Assembly: GCF_932526225.1 (NCBI RefSeq)
Contig: NC_064046.1
Location: forward strand, 9,695,719-9,759,718
DNA length: 64,000 nt
Direction of reading: 5' to 3'
From: Nematostella vectensis
Taxonomy: Eukaryota > Cnidaria > Anthozoa > Actiniaria > Edwardsiidae
The position numbers and the translations under genes were made by a program. The notes below the pieces were generated by a model. It had not been told where the DNA came from, made no database searches, and saw nothing but the letters and a program-made list of their open reading frames with translations. Below are positions 23,576 through 35,965 of this stretch, piece after piece; within the stretch, counting starts at the first letter, position 1; every line of letters begins with the position of its first letter.

Positions 23576-26500
23576 AGCATTGAACTGTACTGTCGAGTTG
23601 CCTGCTATATGTTTTTAATAAAGTAAATCACTTGCAAATGCCAAAAAGTGAACAATTAACAATGAAGAATACAATATTCCCAGTGCATAACGAGTTACCT
23701 GCTGTACTGTCGAGTTGCCTGCTATATGTTTTTATTAAAGTAAATCATGTACAAATACCAAAAAGTGAACATTTAACAACGACGAATACGATACTCCCAG
23801 AGCATAACAAGTTATCTGCTGTACTGCCGAGTTGCCTGCTATATGTTTATATTAAAGTAAATCATGTACAAATACCAAAAAAGGGCATTAAACAACGACG
23901 AATGCGATATTCCCAGTGCATAAAGAGTTACCTGCTGTACTGTCGAGTTGCCTGCTATATGTTTTTATTAAAGTAAATCATGTACAAATATCAAAAAGTG
24001 GACATTTAACAACGACGAATACGATATTCCCAGTGCATAACGAGTTACCTGCTGTACTGTCGAGTTGCCTGCTATATGTTTTTTATTAAAGTAAATCACG
24101 TATAAGTACCAAAAAGTGAACATTTCATAACACTGAATGCAATATTCAAAGTGCATAACGAGTTACCTGCTGTACTGTCGAGTTGCCTGCTATATGTTTT
24201 TATTAAAGTAAATCATGTACAAATATCAAAAAGTGGACATTTAACAACGACGAATACGATATTCTCAGTGCATAACGAGTTACCTGCTGTACTGTCGAGT
24301 TGCCTTCTATATGTTTTTATTAAAAGTAAATCACGTACAAATTCCAAAAAAGTGAAGCTTAAACAAGGGAGAATACAATATTCCCAGTGCATAACGAGTT
24401 ACCTGCTGTACTGTCGAGTTGCCTGCTATATGTTTTTATTAAAGTAAATCACGTACAAATTCCAAAAAAGTGAAGCTTGAATGACGACGAATGCGATATT
24501 CCCAGTGCAAAACGAGGTAACTGCTGTACTGTCGAGTTGCCTGCTAAATGTTTTTATTAAAGTAAATCATGTATAAACACGAAAAAGTGAAGCTTCAATA
24601 ACGACGAATGCGATATTCCCAGTGCATAACGAGTTACCTGCTGTACTGTCGAGTTGCCTGCTATATGTTTTTATTAAAGTAAATCACGTATAAATACCAA
24701 AAAGTGAACATTTAACTACGACGAATACGATATTCCCAGTGCATAACGAGTTACCTGCTGTACTAACGAGTTGCCTGCTATATGTTTTTATTAAAGTAAA
24801 TCACGTATAAATACCAAAAAGTGAACATTTAACAACGACGAATACGATATTCCCAGCGCATAACGAGTTACCTGCTGTACTGTCGAGTTGCCTTCTATAT
24901 GTTTTTATTAAAGTAAATCACGTACAAATCCCAAAAAGGTGAAGCTTGAATGACGACGAATACGATATTCCCAGCGCATAACGAGTTACCTGCTGTACTG
25001 TCGAGTTGCCTGCTATATGTTTTTATTAAAGTAAATCATGTACAAATACGAAAAAGTGAAGCTCCAATAACGACGAATACGATATTCCCAGCGCATAACG
25101 AGTTACCTGCTGCACTGTCGAGTTGCCTGCTATATGTTTTTATCAGAGTAAATCACTTACAAATGCCTAAAAAGTGAAGCTTAAACAACGGAGAATACGA
25201 TATTCCCAGTGCATAACGAGTTACCTGCTGTACTGTCGAGTTGCCTTCTATATGTTTTTATTAAAGTAAATCACGTATAAGTACCAAAAAGTGAAGCTTG
25301 AATGACGACGAATACGATATTCCCAGTGCATAACGAGTTACCTGCTGTACTGTCGAGTTGCCTGCTATATGTTTTTATTAAAGTAAATCACGTACAAATT
25401 CCAAAAAAGTGAAGCTTGAATGACGACGAATACGATATTCCCAGTGCATAACGAGTTACCTGCTGTACTGTCGAGTTGCCTGCTATATGTTTTTATTAAA
25501 TTAAATCATGTACAAATACGAAAAAGTGAAGCTTCAATAACAACGAATACGATATTCCCAGTGCATAACGAGTTACCTGCTGTACTGTCGAGTTGCCTGC
25601 TATATGTTTTTATTAAAGTAAATCACGTACAAATTCCAAAAAAGTGAAGCTTGAATGACGACGAATACGATATTCCCAGCGCATATCGAGTTACCTGCTT
25701 GTCGAGTTGCCTGCTATATGTTTTTATTAAAGTAAATCACTTACAAATGCCTAAAAAGTGAAGCTTAAACAACGGAGAATACGATATTCCCAGTGCATAA
25801 CGAGTTACCTGCTGTACTATCGAGTTGCCTTCTATATGTTTTTATTAAAGTAAATCACGTATAAGTACCAAAAAGTGAAGCTTGAATGACGACGAATGCG
25901 ATATTCCCAGTGCATAACGAGTTACCTGCTGTACTGTCGAGTTGCCTGCTATATGTTTATATTAAAGTAAATCACGTATAAATACCAAAAAAGGGCATTA
26001 AACAACGACGAATGCGATATTCCCAGTGCATAACGAGTTACCTGCTGTACTGTCGAGTTGCCTGCTATATGTTTTTATTAAAGTAAATCACGTACATATA
26101 CAAAAAGTGAACATTTAACAACGATGAATACGATATTCCCAGTGCATAACGAGTTACCTGCTGTACTGTCGAGTTGCCTTCTATATGTTTTTATTAAAGT
26201 AAATCACGTATAAGTACCAAAAAGTGAAGCTTGAATGACGACGAATACGATATTCCCAGTGCATAACGAGTTACCTGCTGTACTGTCGAGTTGCCTGCTA
26301 TATGTTTTTATTAAAGTAAATCACGTACAAATTCCAAAAAAGTGAAGCTTGAATGACGACGAATACGATATTCCCAGTGCATAACGAGTTACCTGCTGTA
26401 CTGTCGAGTTGCCTGCTATATGTTTTTATTAAAGTAAATCATGTACAAATACGAAAAAGTGAAGCTTCAATAACAACGAATACGATATTCCCAGTGCATA

Positions 26501-26877
26501 ACGAGTTACCTGCTGTACTGTCGAGTTGCCTGCTATATGTTTTTATTAAAGTAAATCACGTACAAATTCCAAAAAAGTGAAGCTTGAATGACGACGAATA
26601 CGATATTCCCAGCGCATAACGAGTTACCTGCTTGTCGAGTTGCCTGCTATATGTTTTTATTCAAGTAAATCACGTATAAATACCAAAAAGTGAACATTTA
26701 ACAACGACGAATACGATATTCCCAGCGCATAACGAGTTACCTGCTGTACTGTCGAGTTGCCTGCTATATGTTTTTATTAAAGTAAATCACGTACAAATTC
26801 CAAAAAAGTGAAGCTTGAATGACGACGAATACGATATTCCCAGCGCATAACGAGTGACCTGCCAGCTTTACTATGGT
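23576..26877 (-). repeat. Right arm: ~117-bp monomers in inverted orientation, ending at the terminus
   Basis: The reverse complement of the left-arm monomer recurs about 28 times (visible as CTGTACTGTCGAGTTGCC every ~117 bases). Some variants recur as blocks: the stretch 25300-25690 closely matches 26230-26640, a ~930-bp local duplication. No 462-bp segment is present here. The last monomer joins the 14-bp terminal repeat. Confidence 0.88.
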
Positions 26878-26886
26878 GATCAAAAC
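26878..26886. repeat. Target site duplication GATCAAAAC, right
   Basis: Direct, identical copy at 15727-15735. Confidence 0.88.
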
Positions 26887-27257
26887 AAAATACATATTGC
26901 ACAAATTATTTATATGCTAGCTCCCTTTAAGGCCAAAATGCCAAAATCTATTTGTTGTTTCGTAAGTCAGGGGAAGCAAACAAATTAAAAATTAGTCTGA
27001 TATAACTTCTATTATTCTGGATATATTGATGAGACCGACAGTTATCATGAATGGAGGCTTCTTTAGAAAACAGGACGTGACTGGAAGGTTATTTCAAGTT
27101 CCCTAAGAAAAAAGACACTGCTATTGTAGATAATATTTTAATCATTACAGTCACAAAATAACGGGTCAATTCCGTTTTTGTAGATAACTACACACCTGTT
27201 CCTTACATACAGTGTATTTTTAAAAACTCCAAGAAAATAAATCCTCCAATATCTTAC

Positions 27258-27571
27258 CTTTCCTGTCTAGCTCCATATGATACCCATACTCATCAGCAAC
27301 ATCGTCCGGTTTCGCTTCCTTGTTCGGGTTAGTTCAGTTCACACGTCAGACTGTCGTAAAGAAAGTTAAAGCTCTGGCACCGTTTGTCTTTCTGACATTC
27401 GGCATAGCACAACATCGGTTTACTTTCTTTTAGCGATTTAAAAACATGTTTAACAAGTCGCCTTCCCTGGATTGGGATAGGTAATTTCGGACCATTATCA
27501 CCATTACAAGTCTGACATTTCCCTGTTGCGATTAGCATGAAAACTAGAAGACCTAAGATTTGAAATCTCAC
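27258..27571 (-). pseudogene. PAN/apple-domain exon with signal peptide, frameshifted
   Basis: Minus strand. The frame reads RFQILGLLVFMLIATGKCQ (signal peptide-like), then a PAN/apple domain with the cysteine pattern CYAECQKDKRCQSFNFLYDS and CELN. A stop follows at 27331-27329, but shifting by one base at 27331 restores NPNKEAKPDDVADEYGYHM up to a good GTAAG donor at 27257-27253, so a single-base change broke the exon. The start codon is GTG, not ATG, another sign of decay, or the start is split by an upstream intron (CCTTTTCAG precedes it). It lies downstream of the FReD exons at 36 kb on the same strand and may belong with the broken FReD copy at 4879-5392. PAN domains bind proteins or sugars in secreted proteins. 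Confidence 0.8.
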
Positions 27572-27599
27572 TGAAAAGGTTTTTCATGATGACGCGAAT

Positions 27600-29070
27600 A
27601 AGGAGCCTCAAATAATTCTTCCGATTCTTAAAAATATTCGACTTGTTTATAATGACGTTCGGGAGGTAATAAACACATGTTTTTTAATTATGTATCTTTT
27701 TTTAAAGAGTATAATCCTTTGTCCCGTTAATCATTATCTCAAATTGCAATTACGAGTTACCCCAGGTGGGCGTGTGCTCTCGTGTCATTACAATTATTAG
27801 CATCAAAAAGATATCCCGATTGTTTGCCACTGTCCTGGCCCTCAAAAACATATAAGTTTCAAGATAGGATCATTATGTCCTTTCCCTTGCTGTAACGCTA
27901 GCCGATATTGGCACTGTTAGCACTGTGCCTCTGAAGGAGAGATATAACAGGTGGATCACATGGCAGGGGGGGAGAACAATCTCTTCGGTCTCAAGTTTGG
28001 TGTGTTACCAAAAAATTCTTGTCAGTTCTCTAGCTCCTGTATTTTAAGCTCTCCATGACTCTAGACCTTTACTAAACATTTTATGTTATGTTATGAAGAT
28101 GATTTTCTACTTTCTAGGCTATTTTCCTTGCTGTCCGCAACTGTAATAGTAGAATATATAAAGATCTTTTTATGTGCAAGAACCCGAGAAACAAAAACAA
28201 AAAACAAAAAATGATTTCAAATGCCAAAAATGATTTCAAATGTAAATATAACAAACATCGCCATGAAATTTACCAAAACAAAAGGAAAAATAACCACAAT
28301 AAAACCCTAGATTACGAAGCGTCACTTCTATAAGCCTTGAAGCGGCGACAACAAAAAAGCAAAGTACGCTCCTTTGTCGCCGCTTCGAGGCTCTTTGAAG
28401 TGAAGCTTGGAGCCTCTGCTACCTAGGGACCCGCAAAAATTGCCAGTAAAGTGAGGTGAAATGTAAAACTCAAATAAAGCACCTATTGTTTGTGTTTGGT
28501 TCTTTAGGGCATGAAATGAGCGAGAAGTAAAGAACGTTTTTTGCAGAAATCTATAATCGCAAATCATGGGCTTACTTACTTTTCTTCATAGGATCGAAGA
28601 CTAGCTTGACACTAGTCTTCGATCACTAGTCGAGACACTTTCCTTGCAGCATACAATAATCGCATGCAAATACAGATAATACGCAGACGAAAATACCACT
28701 CGAATCCGGACCTCTTTGTCAGATATAACTTGTGTGATAACTCCTGAGTTAGAGATCAATTGGCAAGGCCATTTTGATGTAAAAAGTAGTAAAAGACCAT
28801 GTGATAACATTTTCCCCTTAGGTGACGGCCATCTTGGAATGACGTACCAAGAGGCGGTTTTCGGCACTTTTCTTGTAATGTGTAGTTCCAGAAAATATCC
28901 ATGCACCCTCCCTCCCCCCAATGGAGGGGATTTTGATGATGATGATGATGTTTTATTGGTACCATATAAATTTCTATACTTCCTTTCCTTATTATATTTC
29001 CTTATTTTCTTTCCTTACACACAGAAAAATGTGCTTTGCAACAGCCTTCTGCAACTTTTTTGGCGGGTTC
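27600..29070. other. Intergenic; two hairpins, no gene seen
   Basis: A hairpin-forming repeat GAAGCGGCGACAA / TTGTCGCCGCTTC lies at about 28338-28387, and a perfect 13-bp stem with a 7-base loop (GATCGAAGACTAG ... CTAGTCTTCGATC) lies at 28592-28624. There is a (GAT)n run near 28933-28950. No coding frame was recognised. Confidence 0.5.
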
Positions 29071-29186
29071 AAGAGTAGATGATAAGATAATGATAAGCAG
29101 GTGTCACTACTGTGAGCATGCGTCTGTGAGAGGCAGTCGTGTCCTTGCTAAGCTCCGTAAAATCCTAAGAAAATATTATCTAGAAA

Positions 29187-29730
29187 TGGAGTTACTCCAG
29201 TTAATCAGTAAGAAAAGATCGGAAAGATCTTCTAGCTCCTCTGAGAGTATTGGTATTGCATCTCCAGACGCCAAAAAGGCCAAAAACCACGAGGGAAGCC
29301 TCCAAGAGGAAGACGAAATCATGGCCGCCCTTGGGGCAGCCAAAGGAATATCAGGGATGCTCGACAAAATTCTGGCCCTTGTCACAGCCAACTCTCTTAA
29401 GTTAGGCCATATTTAGGAATCTATTGATAGCATTCAGATTTCGTTAAAAAATCTTGAGGTCCGGGTGGACTCATTTGAGGATTTTAAAAAGGCAACTTCA
29501 AATGAGATCGAAGATATGAAAGCAAGCCTTGACTTTGCAACAGAGCAAGCGAAGGATTCCTTGGTAAGATTGCAAAAGGAAGGATCTTTGCCTCGAGGCA
29601 TATTCAAGAAGGGAAAATATTAAAGTTTTTGGTATTTCCGAGCATGGAGAAGAGAGCGCGGAAGGATCCCTACGAGAATTTCTGAAGACAACGCTAGATT
29701 TTGAAGAAGAAAAACGCGAAAGCGTGCGAT
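29187..29730 (+). pseudogene. LINE ORF1 (RNA-binding, coiled-coil/RRM), broken
   Basis: It begins MELLQLISKKRSERSSSSSE, with a serine-rich N-terminus, then a coiled-coil region (ISLKNLEVRVDSFEDFKKAT) and the L1-type RRM entry LEAYSRRENIKVFGISEHGE. There is a stop at 29414-29416 and a frameshift near 29580. In L1-type elements this protein coats the element RNA and helps target-primed reverse transcription. The start is chosen as the first ATG before the serine-rich part. Confidence 0.75.
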
Positions 29731-29839
29731 GAACTTATTTATGTATTTTTTCATTTCTATTTTCGATATTATTATCTGGGTCCCTTTGCCTGCAAGTGCA
29801 TTAAATTTGCAAGTCAATCGGTTCTCCGTTTGGCAATAC

Positions 29840-32800
29840 CCCTAGAGACCTAAAATTCAGCCTTCTGTCTCTTAATGTCAGGGGAATCCGCGACTATACA
29901 AAAAACAAAAAGATTTTCAATTGGATTTCAAAACACAAGGGTTCACACGGTGTCACATTTCTTCAGGAATCTCATTCTTCTGCTGAGTGTGAAACTATTT
30001 GGAAAAATCGATTCCAAGGCGAGTTTTTTATGTCCCATGGCTCCACGGATAGCAGAGGCGTGTCTATTATAATTGGCGCTAGCCTAGATTCCGAGGTGCA
30101 CGAGTCATCATAGATCCTAATGGTCGTTGTGTTATACTGTCATGTACCATTCAAGGTACTAAGCTTTTTTTAGCATCTGTTTACGCTCCTAATGAGGAAA
30201 CAATCAAGTCCTTTTTTTCATGAAGTTTACTCCAAAATCCTAGAAATCCAAAAGGATTCTTCAGAAGACCTTCCTATCATTTTAGGAGGAGATTTAAATT
30301 TCTTTTTTTATAGTGACTTGGAAGCAAGGAGTGGGAACCCTAAGGGTAAAGTGCATACAATTTAGACGGTGGAGACTATAATGGCTGATTTAGAGTTATG
30401 TGACATTTATCGAGTAAGGAACCCTGATAGCAAAAAGTTTACATGGTCAGGCAAGGCCCAAGGAAGGGCTTCAAAAACAAAGGAAACTCTTTATCGAAGA
30501 CTAGATTATTTTCTGATCTCAGACAGCCTTCAATCGCTAGTAGATAAAACAGACATTATTCCGGCTCCTGCGACAGACCACTCTGCTATTTCAATTAATG
30601 TTTCACCTCTGCCAGATGCTAAGCCAGGACCATCGTATTGGAAATTTAACAATTTTTTAATTACGATAATGACTATATGGTACACATGCGAGAAAAATTA
30701 GAAAAGCTGGAACAGGAGTGCTATGATTTCAAGCCCCAGGTGAAATGGGGTATATTAAATATGAAATCCGAAATTTTACTATGAAGTTCTTTAAGGCTAA
30801 GGCTAAATTTTTTAAAATGAACTATAATGTTATTAAAAAAGAACTTAATAACATAGAAGAAATAAACGAATGGCAATCCGATCTGACTTTAACCACAAAA
30901 TATGAAGAACTTAAATCCAAGCTCAATGAATATAGCGATTATTGTACTGAGGGGGCAATATTGCGCTCCAAAGCTCAATGGCACGAGCAAGGAGAAAAAA
31001 AAAAAGGGAAAATTTTCTCTCTTTAGAAAAGAGGAATAAAGCTAAATCACACATAAGGAAAATTATTTCTAGTAACAATGAAGTCATAACCGAACCAGCT
31101 CAAATCCTAGACCGCACAGCAGAATTTTATAAAGAGTTAGCAGTAAGTCCGAAAAAGAGTGCTTAAGTTTTCTAGATAATTTGAATATCCCAAAGCTGTC
31201 AAAAGCGGAAAGCGACAAATGTGAAGGTCTGTTGACACTTGGGAATGTTTCACAAGTTTATCAAAAATGGGCAACTCTTAGAGCCCAGGCATAGACGGCT
31301 TAACAAAGGAATTTTATATAGATTTTTGGAAAAATGTAGGAGCTAATTTGCTTAATAGCCTAAACGATAGTTATCGTCATGGCTCTCTGAGCACTACTCA
31401 AAGGCAGGCTATTATATATCTCACTAATAAGGAAAAAAGACAAAGATGCGAGGTATTTGCCAAATTGGCGACCAATTAGCCTACTGAATGTCGATCGCAA
31501 AATATGCAGTAAAGCCCTCGCGCATAGAATCGCGCCTATTCTCCCCTCTATTATTAACCCTGACCATGCGGCCTTTGTTAAAGGCGGGCTCATTGAGGAA
31601 CCAGTTCGTTTTATCTCGGACGTTATGAGCTACTTAAAGCTGCGAAACTCTCAACATATCATGTTAGCGGCCGACTTTGAGAAAGCTTTTGATAGTATCG
31701 AGCATCCGATGATTTTTTCAGCCCTAAGAAAATTTGGCGTAGGCCCTTTCTACATTCAATGGGTTAGAACGTTGCTAAGTGACAATGTCAATTGCGCAAG
31801 TAATAATGGATGGCTATCCGCCTTTTTCCCGACCACCAGAGGCGCGAAACAGGGCGACCCGTTAGCACCTTGTCTTTTCGTAATGGTTATAGAGATTTTA
31901 GCTATTTGCGTGAGGCAAGATGTAGATACAAAAGGTGTCACAATAGGAGAACGTTAAGTTAAACTAGTACTCTTTGCCGACGATGCAACATTTTTTTTGA
32001 AAAAATGTAAAATCCTTAGATAAACTGTTCTGTTGCTTAGACACCTTTTACGCCTTCTAGTCACTAAAAATAAATGTTTTGAAATCAGAGATAGGGTGGA
32101 TAGGTTGCACGTCTCCCGTAAGCGCTCCTCCCTTCCTCAAATATAAATTAAAAATTGTAGGCTTTGATAAAGATGGAGTTAAAATATTAGGCTTATAATT
32201 ATCTTACAATCCATCATACATACAAAAAAAAACAGTTTTGATAGGATTCTTGAAAACTTGAAAACGTCGCTTAATATTTGGATATCACGAGCCTTAACAA
32301 TTTATGGGAAAGTGACTGTTTTTAAAATCTGTGGCCCTCTCAAAAGTACTCTATGTATGTTCAAACATGTGGCCTCCAAAAACATTTGTGGATAAGGTAA
32401 AAAGTGCGATTATTGATTTTCTATGGAACGGTAAAAAACACAAAATAAAATACAATTCTCTAATCGCTGACCGCGAAGCAGGAGGACTAAACCTCCCAGA
32501 CTTAAATACAATTATTAAAACAAGACAGGTAGAATGGGCTATCAAACTAGCAGAAAAGGAAGATAAAACATGGAAAATTATCCCCAATTTGCAATTAAGA
32601 AAGCTAGGGGGCAGAAAGTCAATCAAGTCTAATTTTGATATGAAAAACCTTCCAGAAGACACTTTAGATTTCTACAAATCAATTTTATCCACATGGGCAT
32701 GCCCAGCTAGCCTACCGGTAGATGTTAATGATATTGGATCTATTCTTTTTCAACCTCTCTGGAGCAATAGCAATGTGAAAATCCTGTTTTCTATAGTTAA

Positions 32801-33623
32801 TTTGAGCCCCTTAGAAAATAAAGATGTCAGTGTGATAAGTGATTTATGCGAAAAGGCTGGAAGTTTTAGTTGGCAGATTGCGAAAGCAAAAGGTTTTGCG
32901 GAAAATCAGTTCTTCCGATGGCATGCTATAGTTAATTCAATCCCCTTGGCTTGAAAAAAAACTCTTGAAAAATCGCCAAAATTTGCCCAGCTCTTGACTC
33001 AATCCGTTCTCAGTTTATATTAAAGGTGGGGTTAAATTTAAACATAATCAATTATATATGTTCTCTTAAAAGATTTGGTTGAGCCTCCAACATTGCAAAA
33101 AAGTCTCCCACGCAAACTGCATCTTTCAAATAATATAGATTGGAGATTAGTATATAACAGAATCTACAGATGTACAAACAATTGCTATCTAAGAGCATTC
33201 CAGTATAAGATAATTAATAACTGCCTATACCTGAATAGTGACCTTTATAAATTCAAGCTTGTAGCTACGCCAACATGTTTATTTTGCTGGAAAGAGATGG
33301 AGACAGTTTCTGACCTCTTTGTAGACTGCTCTACCACCAAAACCCTCTATCTTCAATTCAAATCTTTTTTAACACAAAACAATATCACTCTTCCAAACAT
33401 GACTTATCAAAATATTATTTTGGGATCTGACTCAACACCCAGTGATGTCCTGGTGCTTATTTTCAAACTTTTTGTAGTAAAGTGAGACAAAACCCTTGTC
33501 TTTTGAATCTACAGCAGCTTTTAGTAAGAATTAAAGAATACGAACGATTGGAAAGAATATGCGCGATTAAAAATGATTCCCTTTCCTACCACAAACAAAA
33601 ATGGGACAAAATAAATAAATTAT
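29840..33623 (+). pseudogene. LINE ORF2 (APE endonuclease and reverse transcriptase), broken
   Basis: Endonuclease blocks: LSLNVRGIRDYTKNKKIFNW, FLQESHSS (catalytic Glu), LPIILGGDLNFF, YRRLDYFLIS and PATDHSAIS (His near the end). The RT follows: NWRPISLLNVDRKICSKALA, MLAADFEKAFDSIEHPM, RGAKQGDPLAPCLFVMVIEI and the catalytic FADDATFF near 31976. The C-terminal part (32331-33485) includes a zinc-finger-like CLFCWKEMETVSDLFVDC. Stops or shifts occur near 30112, 30364, 30700, 31166, 31957 and 32954. The KQGDPLAP and FADD motifs fit the L1/Tx1 group. It is no longer active. Confidence 0.88.
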
Positions 33624-33775
33624 AAGCAAGAAGGCTAAAGACCATCTTTGGCGAATCTTTATTGCAGCCGCAGGCACAGGTACTATTTGAATATCTAAAA
33701 TTTATCCTTTTTTTCCTTCTTTTTTTTGTTTTTAGTTGTTCTTGCGTCCCTCTGCTTTTCTTTTTGCTCACACTA

Positions 33776-33880
33776 GGGATGATGGGTTGGGCAGGGTGGG
33801 GTGGGAAGGCTGGGGAGGGATGGTGAGGAATGGGGACGGGTGAGATGGCGAATAAGGGAGGGGCTTGTGAGGGGGAAAAT
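33776..33880 (+). other. G-rich tract in the LINE 3' untranslated region
   Basis: Many runs of three to five G are separated by short loops (for example GGGTTGGGCAGGGTGGGG), which fits the pattern of potential G-quadruplexes on the plus (RNA-sense) strand. It sits between the ORF2 stop and the A-rich tail. Confidence 0.6.
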
Positions 33881-34011
33881 ACCAAAATAATAGTGAACAA
33901 TATATTTATTTAATTTAATACATTTCTGTAATCATGTAAAAAAAAAATTATTAGTCTTGTAAAATACTCACCTAACTTGAGAATCAATAAACTAAAAAAA
34001 AGAAAAAAAAA

Positions 34012-35965
34012 GTAGATGTCACGAGTGGTTGTCACCATTGTTCAAAAAGTTTTCGAGTCTATTTGTTTTGACCATCACCCGATACCATGCTATTTAGAGT
34101 TTCCTGTAGTCGTACCTAGTTTTAGATCAGAGTAACCTGTTTATGATCACGGGGGGAGGAGGGGGGGCATAACGCAGGTTTAATTTTTCACGTGAATGTT
34201 TTTCGGGGTCACCGCAGTCTCTCTCGTCTGAGTCCACAGTCCACGTGAAAGCCCACCTCGCAATACCTCATTCATTGCACATGCGCATGAATGAGTTCAA
34301 ATGTTCGTAATATGACTTGATTATAAAGGCAGAGAAAGTAATTTGACATCCCCTCCCCTGTTTTAATAAAATGAGACTTTTTAAGTCTAAAAAGTGCACG
34401 ATTAAAACTGCTACAAATTCAGATCTATTCCTAATTAGAATTCACCAACTAGAGGTCTATCACAAATCCTACATTCCACTTTTATTTGACAAGCGACGTC
34501 GAGCGTGATAAAGGGTGGAATGAAAAAAGGTAGGCCTTTCCTGCCGATGTGTAACAGTCGATTTGTTCTGGCTAGGAAAAGATCTTAGCGTTTTCCTCCC
34601 AGCCACGTGATCTATGACGTTACAAATTTTGATTGACGGGTCTTATTTGTTATACCCCAAGTAGTATTGTTTACTAGTTTGTTTTATGCTTTCGGTTCAA
34701 CAAAAGGAAAGCACTGAATATAAAAGCAACAATACGGTCGGCAATTAACGGCAAACAACCCCTGATCTATTTTGTGTTAAGTTTAACCAGTTGGTGAATT
34801 GTAATAACGATGAGACGACTTCATTGTGGGTAGGTACCGGGTTTTACTTCTGTTCGTTGTTAAACGGATAAAGGTTATACAAGATGATTTTTGGTATCTA
34901 CCACACCCGTTTTATATTCTTCTAAGAAGGCAAGTCCATTCGGAAAGCACAAACTGACATCCCGTAAAGCTTTTGGTTTCGTTTAAATAAGGTTTTAGCC
35001 AATTGGCTACAAAGGGCGAGCTTCCTACGTGGGTGTGCCAGTGAGTTACCCTTGGAGACTCGCCGTGATCTACGTAATGATTGCATGGTTACTATTGACT
35101 ACGGTGGTAACACACTACATGCTTGCTGTGCTAGTGCGCATGACAATCTTCACACGATTGTGTGATAACACGATTGACAGCATTCCAACCATTTTTGCAC
35201 TCGCTTTCTTAATACTGAACATGGTTACACCAGAATTTTACTAGACCTAGAGGATACCTAGAGTTACCTGCTCGTTAGTTAGTGCGGACGGGACGGGAAT
35301 AGATGCTCGATGTACGATTCTGAATTATCACTTGCAAAGTACGCGGACACGCCCACATTTGGGGGGTCAGCTCCATTGACCTCAATTCCGTTTCATAAAT
35401 TCATTCGCCGGACGCTAACTATAAACGCATCACTAACTTCCGGTTAATAGTTATAAAAGTTATTAAACATATCATATCCCCTGCGTTAATTTCCCGCTTG
35501 ACAGAATTCTAAAACAATCACACCTATCGGTCTCATGGTCTATTGAATCATCGTCCAATCGTCGATGTCTAGATTTTCGATGTCTAGATGTCACAAAAAT
35601 TTCAATAATTACTATGATTTTTGTACACAGCTCACTCGATAGCACAACACAATGTGGTGATTGGCGATATGGAAAACAGAGGAATTTTTACGCTTCCTCA
35701 ATCCTTGCATTTCTTATCCTTTTACATAATTAGAGTACTGTAAAATCTGATAGCTTTGTCAGGTCGTACGATCTCTTTCCTTAGTCTTAATATTATACTG
35801 GTTTAAAAAATATCGCTTTTCGAATAAAGCCCTTTTGATCACATAAATAACTTAATTTTTAAAACCAAAACGATAAAAAATGTAAAAGCCTTTGCCAAAG
35901 CCTCGCATTCGCGCCCACTTTCCACAGCAATCCCATTATTTTAAAAAGGACTCGAAGTACACACG
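34012..35965. other. Intergenic, no supported gene
   Basis: A TATAAAAG box occurs near 34718 and a frame at about 35042-35160 reads ELPLETRRDLRNDCMVTIDY without a start or splice context; another frame (35029-35244) is simply hydrophobic. Neither could be assigned. A G-rich run lies near 34150-34168. Confidence 0.35.

Larger units (their letters stand above)
15736..26877. mobile_element. Foldback-type DNA element, 11.1 kb, 9-bp target duplication
   Basis: The element begins ACCATAGTAAAGCT (15736-15749) and ends with the exact inverse (26864-26877). The inverted match continues with small changes into the first AGCAGG-type repeat motif. Outside, GATCAAAAC occurs directly at 15727-15735 and 26878-26886, a perfect 9-bp target duplication. 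Inside, two arms of ~117-bp monomers face each other: left arm 16533-23190, right arm 23576-26877 in opposite orientation, separated by a ~385-bp middle. This is the architecture of foldback elements (Drosophila FB and Galileo, sea urchin TU elements are known examples), and 9-bp duplications are typical of FB and Mutator-like elements. No transposase frame is present, so it would need a protein supplied elsewhere. Confidence 0.88.
29080..34011 (+). mobile_element. L1-like non-LTR retrotransposon (LINE), near full length, decayed
   Basis: The order is 5' leader, ORF1 (29187-29730), ORF2 with endonuclease and reverse transcriptase (29840-33623), a G-rich 3' untranslated region, AATAAA near 33985 and an A-rich tail ending at about 34011. 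AGTAGATG follows the tail and also occurs at 29072-29079, a possible 8-bp target duplication that would put the 5' end near 29080. Several stops and frameshifts interrupt both frames. Confidence 0.85.

Noticed and set aside
15736-26877. CRISPR array or similar repeat-spacer system
   Set aside because: Units are ~117-bp tandem monomers without unique spacers, in a eukaryotic genome, and the whole block has transposon ends.
28716-29078. 120-codon plus frame before the LINE
   Set aside because: Low-complexity (GAT)n and hydrophobic tail, no family, and it runs into the presumed LINE 5' end.
35029-35244. Two-helix membrane protein gene
   Set aside because: Hydrophobic by composition only; another frame of the same DNA looks equally coding-like and no splice or start context is convincing.
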